Origin: Neospora caninum Liverpool
Lineage: Eukaryota > Apicomplexa > Conoidasida > Eucoccidiorida > Sarcocystidae
DNA length: 64,000 nt
NCBI RefSeq assembly: GCF_000208865.1
Contig: NC_018394.1
Location: 455,635-519,634 of the forward strand
Direction of reading: 5' to 3'
Shown here in pieces: positions 49,154 to 58,200 of this stretch. Every line of letters starts with the position of its first letter. Position 1 is the first letter of the stretch. Under the pieces are notes generated by a model. The model saw only the letters and a list, made by a program, of their open reading frames with translations. It was not told the DNA's origin and searched no databases. Both the position numbers and the translations under genes were made by a program.

Positions 49154-49958
49154 TATGCCTGTGTACCTGAGAGTCTAAAACATCGGAGCAGAAAAAAGGT
49201 GCAGAACAATTCCAGTTGAACGCACATGTAATATACGTATGTCTCTCTACATGGATACACATATGCTGCATCCATGTCTGTATCTAGCTTGTCTTTCTCT
49301 CCTCTCTACCTGGCTCTGTCTCTCTCTGCGTTGATGAATTGACAGGTTTCTGTTTCGGTCTGGACTGTGGAGTTTGTCTGGTCTCTGGGGTGCCTTTTTC
49401 AGAGGATTTTGACGAGCGCGGTCGGCCAGTGAGCGCATGCGTTCGATTTCTTTATCGCCTGGATCGCGAGTATCTCCAGGTGCGTGACCCGAGAGGCAGA
49501 GAGCAGACAACTTCGTGCCGCCTTCCCATGTTCCCTCTTGCACAATTCTTCTTCCCGGGGAGGAGACAAAGCAGACGGGACAGAAACTGGCAGAGGGGAA
49601 AGGATAGAAGCCCTTCTGGGTTTTTTAGAGAAAAAAGGAGGGTCTGGCCGTTCATCTCTCTCTTCCTGGTGTTGAGCTTCCAGGTTTCCGCTTTTTCGTG
49701 AACGGGTGTAGATTGTGCCATCCTCTTGCTTGTCTTGTCTTGGATTCCGCGCCGGTTTCTTCGCAGCGATGGCTGGGCAGCGGCGAAGAAGAGAGCAGCC
49801 TCTCCGAAGAGGATTTCTCAGCGCCACCGTTCTCGCGCGCTCCCGCAGGCACGCGTGGCGCCGCTTGCTGTCCGAGCAGAGACGCCGGGCTGGCGGACCC
49901 CAACGTCCTCCACGCGAAACGCGCGCCGCCTTCGCGCAGTTCCCAAGCCAGGCACTGA
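43436..49958 (+). CDS. Na+/H+ exchanger (NHE/CPA1 family)
   Basis: A multi-pass antiporter swapping cytosolic H+ for Na+ (or K+) in pH and ion control. Ten exons: 43436-44357, 44631-44950, 45315-45415, 45675-45803, 46328-46443, 47097-47196, 47678-47822, 48207-48717, 49403-49479, 49767-49958. All phases agree, giving 870 residues. Residues 31-44 are signal-peptide-like, followed by a Pro/Ser-rich lumenal or external segment to about 205. Transmembrane helices begin at 210. Family motifs: FVLLPPIVLEAGF (276-287), AALISATDTVATL, the transport-site GESVLNDAVSIAL with Asn384/Asp385, and GLRGAVAFALAM from 583. The C-terminal part (from about 640) is charged and disordered, then LYRLDREYLQ resembles the cytosolic NHE tail. 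Canonical ATDP reads ATDT. T. gondii has several NHEs; from memory NHE4 maps near SPM1, but I did not assign the symbol. An upstream in-frame ATG at 43331 is less likely. The sixth intron has a weak donor (GTCCGT). Confidence 0.93.
44459..44496 (+). repeat. CTAT tetranucleotide repeat in exchanger intron 1
   Basis: About nine copies of CTAT/CTGT/CCAT, about 100 bases into the intron following the first exon. Confidence 0.85.
47385..47436 (+). repeat. (TA)n/TATG microsatellite in exchanger intron 6
   Basis: Alternating TATATATG variants followed by a pure TA run of about 18 bases in the intron between exons 6 and 7. Confidence 0.85.
49098..49154 (+). repeat. Compound (TA)n microsatellite in exchanger intron 8
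   Basis: Three TA runs separated by single CA interruptions, about 57 bases in all, lying in the intron before the ninth exon. Confidence 0.9.
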
Positions 49959-50049
49959 GCGACTACCCGAAAGGACTGCGAACGCATTTCTACACATCTA
50001 CAAGCATATACACCCCCACAAGCATACGCGTCTACACTTACATACAACC

Positions 50050-50054
<5 letters not shown>

Positions 50055-50104
<50 letters not shown>
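50055..50104 (+). repeat. (TA)n microsatellite, about 50 bases
   Basis: The longest uninterrupted alternating TA tract in the window, about 100 bases after the exchanger stop codon, so probably in its 3' UTR. Confidence 0.92.
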
Positions 50105-50105
<1 letters not shown>

Positions 50106-50268
50106 ATGAGTGTGTATGTAGATGTGCATGCAGTTGAGTGTACGGAAGTAGCTGCGCGTTCTCATGTATATGCGAGCAGGTCAGTGTCTCTGACTCTACA
50201 AATAGTATGCATATGCATATTCCTACGAACCTCCACATCGGGGGTGTATTCATATATCTGTATGCAGT

Positions 50269-50301
<33 letters not shown>

Positions 50302-50314
50302 GTATATCTATAAG

Positions 50315-50345
<31 letters not shown>

Positions 50346-50760
50346 GCGTGTATGTGCGGAGAATATTTCAAGGATGGTGCTGTCTGCTGGTCTCGAGTTC
50401 GTGAACACAGATGTGCGATTTCCTTGGAATTCAAGTTGCCTCTCATGACCGTGTCTCGGCTCGCTTCGTCTTATTCGTTTTTTTCCTTCGTGGAAAAACA
50501 CGTCGCGGCCGCCCTTCCCCAGTTCCTAAAAAGCGAAACAGGCACAGTCTGTTTCCAGGGGGGTACGCGTGGACGCTCCTCTCTGCGCAGGCCGCACAAG
50601 AGAGCTGCCTCGGATCTGCACTCGATACTCAAAAACCGATATCGAGGTCTGTTTCCATCTTTGTGCGGAACGCTTATCTGCACACAAAGAACTATGTATG
50701 TCTGTACCCAACTGCATAGGTATACGCGTGCATCTGGGCATGGACCTTTTTTTGACACAC

Positions 50761-50905
50761 GATGTCTATATACGTACATATCTATATGCATATATAAGTA
50801 TATGTATCTCCGGCTAACGATGTCTATATACGTACATATCTATATGCATATATACGTATATGCATCTCCGTCTAAAACGATGCCTATATACTTACATTTG
50901 TGTAC
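50761..50905 (+). repeat. 58-60 bp tandem repeat, two and a half copies
   Basis: The unit begins GATGTCTATATACGTACATA at 50761 and recurs at 50819; a third, partial and diverged copy starts at 50879 (GATGCCTATATACTTACAT). It is AT-rich with internal TACGTA and TGCATA palindromes. Confidence 0.85.
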
Positions 50906-51249
50906 GGTTATCTCTGTATATAATTCTCCCGGATGCGTTTTGTGGTTCTGTGTGTGTGAGTGACTGCGTGGTGAACTTGGATTTGGTTCTTTTCCGCGTT
51001 TTTCCCGTGTATATCCGCCAGAGACATTGAAAAGCGACGTTCCGCGCATCCGATTGCGTTCCTTTTCTCAACGGCGCAAACAGATGCGCCTTTTTTCGCG
51101 TTTTGCCACACGCGAGATGTTCGTTTCGGCCGAAACTTTCACGAGCGTCCGCGGAGACGCTGGCGGGTCATTCGCAGCTTCACGAGACACCTCAACGCAT
51201 GCAACGGGGAGAAGTAGAAGATTCCTAACCGCACCACCAACGGAAAAGA

Positions 51250-53202
51250 TCACACACGTTGCGCCTTTGCGTCGCCGACAGCGATGATTTGAAAGCGCAG
51301 TTCGCCGGGGCATCTGTCGACAAACTCCTTCTTGATGACGCTGACAGCTTTCTTGAGAAGACGCTGGCTCTGGGCCACAGCTTCCAGCGTCGTTCCCTCT
51401 TCCCCGATAGGGCCGTGATCTACGGGGGCGGCGCGTCTCCCATCCAGTTCAATCAAATGCCCGTTTCCGCCACAGACAAAGGCAACAAAGTGGGTATCCA
51501 CGTCGCTCTCGGGTGTAGGTACAGCTGACTGGCCCTTCGTCTCGAAGGTCTTGTGCGAGTTCGCCAGCGAGCGGTCCGTCTCCAGCAGCTTCGCCCGCGC
51601 GTCAGGGGAGAGATCCGCTGTTTCTTCTGGAAATGTGCACAAGACAAACCGCCACTTTGAAAGCCCTCGCAAACAAACGCGACAAACAACGAGTGCAATA
51701 GGCGCCTTCAACACAGAAAGCCTCCACGTACCGCCACGTGATTTGCACGCACATGCCGCTACACAATACGCAAGTACAAGCGTTTATACATACAAATACA
51801 TCTATTTACACATAGTATTTATAGTCATATATATATATATATATATTTATACTTGTATATTACGTTGCGTAGAGGTGCCGTACAGGCAGCCGGAGGGACT
51901 ACATACACGCAATAGTGAAATGCGGATTTGCACTAATGTGTGAGTTTGTATGTCCCTCGTTGCATCGCGCAGTTCATAATCTACATGAAGGTATATGCCG
52001 ATTTATATCCATATATGGCGAGCTCAGATGTACATAAACCCTCAACCGGTAATGATGCTTGCGCATTTACATATATATCTATATATACATGGATATTTGT
52101 ATATATAGAGAGATGAATATATATAGAGAGATGAATACTACTGTTTGTGGGGATTTTTGCGTACTGAGGAAATGTTCCAGAAACTGGCCAGGCTGAAGAG
52201 GAAATTTGTCACGTGGGAGATTTGCGATGCAGTGGAGAAGGGCTACCGTGCCGCATGCATTGCCGACAGTCTGAGAGAGAAACGACGGGCAGAAAAAACA
52301 CAAGGCTGAGAAATGCAAAACAGCAAAACATCCCCCAACCACTCACTCTATTCACGCACATACACGCTCCTGCATCATCTCATGTACACACGTATAGATT
52401 TCAGTGTTCACATTCTAATAGAGATCTATCAAAATATCTATTTAAGTATCTATTGATGTGTATGGATAAGGCATAGATGAGTACATGGTGGTATTGATAC
52501 ATCCAAGGAACAGATGAACTAGCACCTGTACTATCTATGTCTCCAGATGTGGATATTTATATATATATATATATATATACATACGCATATGTACATATAG
52601 ATAGATAGATAGATAGCCGGATAGATAAAGGAACACGGTTGTAGGCATACGGGCCGTTACATAAGAATATCGAGATAAAGCCAAATGTCCATCATATACA
52701 CAAGTAGATGCGTAGCTGAAGAAGCACATACGCGTATGCAGACGCGTGTAGATGACGCCATATACATCTGTATCTCGATCTCTCTATCGGCAGGCCTGGA
52801 CAGACCGCTTTCTCTGTAAACGTGTAGATGAATAGGTAACTTCGATGCTTTTGCGTCGTGGGAGAGAGGACTGACTTGTTTGGTGAACCAGATGTTTTCC
52901 AGGTGTTTGCTTGTCGCTTCTTGTTTTTCTTGCTCTTTTCTGGCCTTTTCCGTCGCCTCCGTGATGGGGAAGAGGAGGAGAACTGCGACAGTTGGATGCG
53001 CGATCATGTCGACTGCCCAGTCCTCCAGAGAGAGGACGTCTTCGAAGGAGAGGAGCGCCTCGTGGCCTTCGTGCTTCTTCTCCGTCTCGCCTCCGTGCTC
53101 GACGGCGGCAGACGTTGGTCCGCCCAGCGCGTTCACGTACTGCGCAAAGAGGAGCGGGTCAGCCTCCAGAGGCAACCACTTGCATGTGCACGACTCGCCC
53201 AT
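51250..53202 (-). CDS. UCHL3: Ubiquitin/NEDD8 C-terminal hydrolase UCHL3
   Basis: A cysteine protease (peptidase family C12) that removes small adducts from the C terminus of ubiquitin; apicomplexan UCHL3 is known also to act on NEDD8. Exons (minus strand): 52876-53202, 52165-52270 and 51250-51626, phases 0 and 1, giving 269 residues. KWLPLEADP opens the domain and VAVLLLFPITE is the core strand. FTKQTVGNACGT carries the oxyanion-hole Gln109 and catalytic Cys115; DTHFVAFV supplies His190 and ELDGR supplies Asp206, so the catalytic set is complete. The crossover loop is ETADLSPDARAKLLE. It is about 40 residues longer than human UCHL3, mostly through an acidic/His insertion near residues 35-50 and a Glu/Lys-rich helix near 85-100. 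The first ATG of the conserved frame was taken as start. The first intron uses GTCAGT as donor. Confidence 0.96.
51826..51846 (+). repeat. (TA)n microsatellite in UCHL3 intron 2
   Basis: About 20 bases of alternating TA in the intron between the second and third exons. Confidence 0.85.
52556..52616 (+). repeat. (TA)n and (GATA)n microsatellites in UCHL3 intron 1
   Basis: A TA run at 52558-52579 is followed by five GATA copies at 52597-52616. Confidence 0.85.
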
Positions 53203-55276
53203 CGTATTTCTTTTAAAGAAAAACCACGCCCGTCGGGGAGAAGACACAGCGAAACGCCACCGCCATACGAGGCCTAGAGAGGGAGGAAGAGAAGGAGAGA
53301 CAGCGGAGGCGGGAGAAGGAAAACACGACGGAGAAGAAACGCGGGAGTCACACACGGAGCGCAGGAGAGTGAGGAAAGCGTGCAGAAGACGGGCGAGAGA
53401 AAGACGAACGAGTTGCGATCTTCTGGAAATGGGGAGGAGGACGTGAAGAGAAGAAACGAGGTTTTTTCAACAGGAAGAAGACTGTGCGAACCACCGAGGC
53501 GAGAAAAGCAGACCGAAAAACGCGTTAATGACGGAGAAGGACAAAAAAAAGAGGCGGGAGAAACCGTTGCGGGCGCGGGGAGATGAATGACTCGGTTTTG
53601 AGCTCGTTCCCTCGATGTGTGTCGCTCTTAGCGCGCTGCCCAGTCAAGAAGCGTTTGCTCTTTATAGACATGGGCAAACCGGTTTTTCAATAGATGGCGA
53701 AAAAGGAGCACAATCAGGAGGAGCTTTTCAAAAGAAAAATCGAAAAAAATGCGTCTCGTCGCCATCCCTCACGCCCCCAAGCGCATGTGCCAACCTGTCG
53801 AGACGTCTCCGAGGCGATCGACAGAATTTCGTTGTTGCACTTATACAGAAATACATTTATATGTACATCTATTTTTGCATGCCGATGAAACACTTTTACT
53901 CTCAGTGCTACACGTAGAGTTTCACGTATTTCTCGGCGCAGGCTTTTATAGGGAAATCGTTTTTGTGTGTTTGCACAAGGCGTTGAGTTTCCGTTGCCGG
54001 TTGGCTGTGTGCACGTTTCCAGTGTCTCGAGCCCTGGCGTGTGCCCGTCGCCGCCTTGATTTCGCGGAAACAGAGAAGGAACGAGAGCCGAATCTTTGCT
54101 TTGGAGATTGCGTCGAGAAACAACAGAGGTATCGGCTGCCTTTGTATCACAACAAAAAGGGGCCGAAAAAGCCCCCTAGTCCTCGAATAAAAGGGGCGGC
54201 AAGCTCGACAGTTCTGGTGTCTTCGCACCGTCTCGCTCTCGCCCTGCACATCTCAGCTGTACATACACCTGAGAACACTGCGAATCATACGTGGAACACA
54301 ACTCTCTACACATAGAGGTAAGGATACAGGCATTGGCGCGGTTGTTTGGTTCGGTTCTCTGGAGGGGATTCCTCCCTCTTTCAGTTTTGGAAAGCGAGGT
54401 TTGGAAACCGGAGAAATCTCAAAACGGGCCTTTTCTCACCCCACAACAGTTTCGCGCACAGCCGAGCAAAACGGCACAGTCTGCGCGGTGAGAGAAGACG
54501 GCCCAGATGCTGCTCCACCTGTGAGCCGGCCTTTGCGCTTCTCTGTTTTCTGAACGAAGTGAGGCAGACAAATGGAAACGAAAGGCATCTTCGGCATTCT
54601 CAGAGTGGAAAAGTCTGCGAAATAGCGGAGTCTGGGAGAAGCCGAGGTTTCTTGAGCGCTCCCGCGAGCACAGCGCGCCGACACAGGTTTCTCCTCTCGG
54701 CGAAGAGATGCAAATTGCCTTCTGTCCACGAGAAACACAGAGCGGTTCCAGCTTCTCGAATCTGTTTTCTCTCTCCCCTTTTCCCTTGCGTGACGTTCTT
54801 CCGTTTTCTCGCCGCCTTCCAAAGAGAGGACGCTGCACTCGCCTTTCAGGAAAAAAACAGGATAGGCGCTACTTTTCTACCGCTTTTCAGCCGCTGCTTC
54901 GGCCAATCTTCCCCTCTGCGTGCTCCTAAAAAAGTGTACTTCTTCTCTCCCTTGCCTCTGTCTGCTTCGGCGTTCCCTCGCCTCCTGCTCTCTTTCTCTC
55001 TGTCTCCTCTCCTTGACGGTTTCCCCTATGTCTCCTCTCTTCCTCTCCTTCAGTCGTTCTTCTCTCCCGTCCCTCGCCTTTTCTTTTCCGCGAGTGCTGC
55101 GCTCGCCGTCTTTGTCTTTGTAAAAGCCAGGAAAATCCCCTTTCGTCTCCACGGTCCAGAGTCTGCACACAGCTCCACCACATTTTTTTGGGGGTTCGGA
55201 TTTCAAAGATACATCGGAGAGGAACAGTCGCTTCCCTCCAGACCGTCCCTTGAACGTTTCCTGAATCTCCTCCAAG
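53203..55276. other. Divergent intergenic region between UCHL3 and the coilin-like gene
   Basis: About 2 kb should hold two divergent promoters. The right half (54.3-55.2 kb) is open for 358 codons on the + strand and for 351 codons on the - strand, but neither frame has a conserved feature. The strand bias towards CT over 54940-55130 fits a 5' UTR. A near copy of the dispersed 12-mer (CTGTACATACAC) lies at 54257-54268. Confidence 0.45.
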
Positions 55277-58200
55277 ATGCGAATCAGACTGCGTTTCTGT
55301 TCCCACTTTGTCCCGGCTGCAGAATCAGCCTCGCCTGTGAGTCCAGGGCGCAGCCTCACTTTGCTCCCTTGCAAAACGACAGGCATCGATGGCGGGAGGC
55401 CCGCGCATGCAGCCCAAGATGAAGCCTCGCCTTGTTGTTTTTCTGGCCCGCAAACGGTCCGTCCACCTTGTTCGTCCTCTTCGCTTCCTGTTCCTTCGTC
55501 TGGGATCTTGTCCTCTCTCTCTTTCGTGCCTTTCTCGGCATCTCTCGCGGCTTCACAAAGAGGCTCGTGCGTCTCGGGAGCCCATGGCCCATCCTTTGCG
55601 GTTTTCGAGGACAGCTGCATGTTTGTGGATCCGAACAGCATCCGGACCATCAGCCAGCTGAAGGCGGCGCTTCTGGCTGATCTGACGCAAGGCCGGTTCT
55701 CAAAGACGTCCGCGTTTCTCCACGGGGGACGTGAATCTCTGTGCGAAGCCTTGGAAAGCAAAAATCCGGGATTTTCGCTCTCGCGCTGGTCTTCACATCT
55801 CCAGGACGCCGACCTCGGGAGTCCGAGGCGGCCCGTCGATCTCGTGCTGCGCCTCGACAATTTCGTGCTCCCCGACGGCCAGCCGATCGAGCTCCTCGAG
55901 AAAGACGACGTCGTCACGGTGTGTATATACACCGCAGTTCCCGCGGAGACAGCCGACGCGCGGGGCCTTCTTCTGGGGGGCTTCGAGGTTGCGCCGGTTC
56001 AGAAACGTTCTCACTTGTTTCGAGCCAGTGACGCAGGGACGAGGCTAGAGCCGCAGCCAGAAGAGGAGCGAGGCACGGCGCCAGTTTCTCCTGGAAAGGG
56101 AGCGCGAAAACGCGAACGGTCGCTTGGGCGCCCAGCCCCCGGCCGCGCGGGTGTATGTACACCGGAGCAGGCGAAGAAGGGGCGAAAGGCTGCGGCGCCC
56201 GAGGGCATCCGAAGCGGGGCGTTGGCGTCTGTTCGCAAAGCGGGCAGAAGCGATACGACTTCGAGCGAAAGCAGCGAGGACGAGGAAAGCAGCTCCAGCA
56301 GCGACGCGTCTGAGACAGAAGAAAAAAAAGCCGCGCATGCCCCCGCCCTGTCGGCGAAGAGTCAGCTGCACTGTCCGTCGGAGTTGCCGGAATCGGCGTC
56401 CGCGGCGCCTGCCGCTCGCCTCGGAAGGAAAGGACCGAGCTCGGGTGTATGTACACCTTGGCAGAAGGGCGCCGTGGCGGTGTCGGTCTCCAGCAGCGAC
56501 GACGACAGTTCCGACAGCTCGTCGTCCTCTGACTCTTCTGCAGGGAAGAGAAAGCGCAGCTCGGCCCTCGCGGCGACTCGCGACAGAGGCAACCCCCTGC
56601 CGTCCGGGGGCTGCAGACAACAAGGAGTGAACAGCAAAGGCCTTCAGGGGCCCAGCAAGGTGCTGGCGAGCCGCCCGACGCAGGCTGGCCACGCTGCAGG
56701 CTCTGTCGGGCGTCGCCCAGGGGGCGAGGCGTCCTTCGCGAAACAGAAAGGGAGATCAGTGGCAGTGCGTTCGGAGAGTTCGAGCGAAAGCGACGGTAGC
56801 GATGAGTCTGACTCGAGCAGCGAGGAAACGGAGAGCGCTGGAACGAAACGCAGCCCCAACAGCGGCCGCACGAACGTGGGCCGAATGCCCGCCGTCGTGG
56901 CGCGGGCTTTCGGGCTAGCCGCGGGGGGAACCTCAGGTGTATGTACACCCGGGACCGGCGGGGGCGTCAAAGGAAGCGCTCCCGCCGCGGTTTCTCAGGC
57001 GCGCCAAGACGCGAATCGGCCGAGAGCAGAGGCGCGCGGAAGAACAGAGAAGAAAGGCGGTCCGAGCAACGTCGCCAAGGACAGCGCGGGAGAGAGTCGC
57101 CAGGCAATTCCGCAGAGCCTCGAGACGCCTCTGAAGGAGGCTAAAAAGGTGGAGACGGGACAGTCCGAGTCCGCCGAGGCGTGCGCGATTCCTGATCCTG
57201 CGGCGTTCGTCAGCTGGCCGTCTGCGTCTCTCGAGAACGTGCAAATCCACCAGTGGCTGCAAGTTCGCTTCCTCATCCTCCAGGGGTTCATGCCGACCCT
57301 GAGCGAAGAGCGGCTCGTACGCGTGGAAGACAAGGATTTGACCACTGGGCGTGTGCGCCTCTGGGAGCGCCGGGGCTCGAGCGACCGTCCCCCAACCGTC
57401 GCAGCTGGAGCTCCAGCCCAGACCGGCCGTCGCGGCGGAGGTTCTTGGCGGGACTGGTCAAGTCTCACAGAAATCAAGACGACGAAAGAGATGGTCAACG
57501 ACGCAGGGACAGACGCTCTGAAGTCTCGCGCGTCGAGCAGTCTGGCTCCGGAGCGCGCAGCTTCTCCCGGCGGTCGCTCGCGAGTGCCGCCCTCTGCCGA
57601 GGCGGGGAACGGCGCAGACGCAGGCGCCGTGGCGTTCAAGTACCAACCGAAACGGCTTCTCGCTCTGCAACAGAGAGAACGCGCTTCGCACGGAAACGCG
57701 CCCCCGTCTGAGCCGCTCCGGTTCGTCACCCAAACTATCGACGCAGGAGAAATGCATGCCAGCCTCCACGCAAGCAACGCAACTCGCTCTGAAGGCTCAC
57801 CTTCTTCCTCGTCCTCCTCTCCTGCCTCGTCTTCCTCTCCTGCCTCGTCTTCTTCCGCCGCGTCTTCCTCTCCTGCCTCGTCTTCTTCCGCCGCGTCTTC
57901 TTCTTCTTCTTCTTCTTCTTCTTCTTTGTCTTCTTCGTCTTCTTCGTCTCCGGCGGGGGGGGTGGCCGATGCCTCGGAGGGTGCGTTGCGTTTGCGCGGC
58001 GGGTCTTCCTCGCGTGCTTGCGAGAAAGGGAACGACGGCGACTGGGACGCCTTCTTGCTTTCCGGCTTGGAGGTGTTTGTGAGCGAAGACGGTTCAGACG
58101 TGCTCGTGCGTCACTTTGCCTCGGCGGGGGCATTTCACCTGCCGCTCCCTCGCGACGTGCTCGAGGCGTGCCGGCGCAACCTGCAGCCGCGCGTCTCTCG

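Larger units (their letters stand above)
49959..51249. other. Convergent intergenic region rich in TA repeats
   Basis: The 3' ends of the exchanger (rightward) and UCHL3 (leftward). It contains a pure TA run at 50055-50104, further TA/TATG runs at 50268-50345 and a 58-bp tandem repeat. No coding potential beyond repeat-driven Tyr/Ile frames. Confidence 0.6.

Noticed and set aside
54346..55422. 358-codon + strand frame before and overlapping the coilin-like start
   Set aside because: No homology, CT-rich composition, and it conflicts in frame with the coilin-like gene; most likely 5' UTR.
54877..55932. 351-codon minus-strand frame
   Set aside because: Antisense shadow of the coilin-like exon and its CT-rich leader.
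55914..57777. Several long minus-strand and alternate + frames across the coilin-like gene
   Set aside because: GC-rich shadows of the real frame, which alone carries domain matches.
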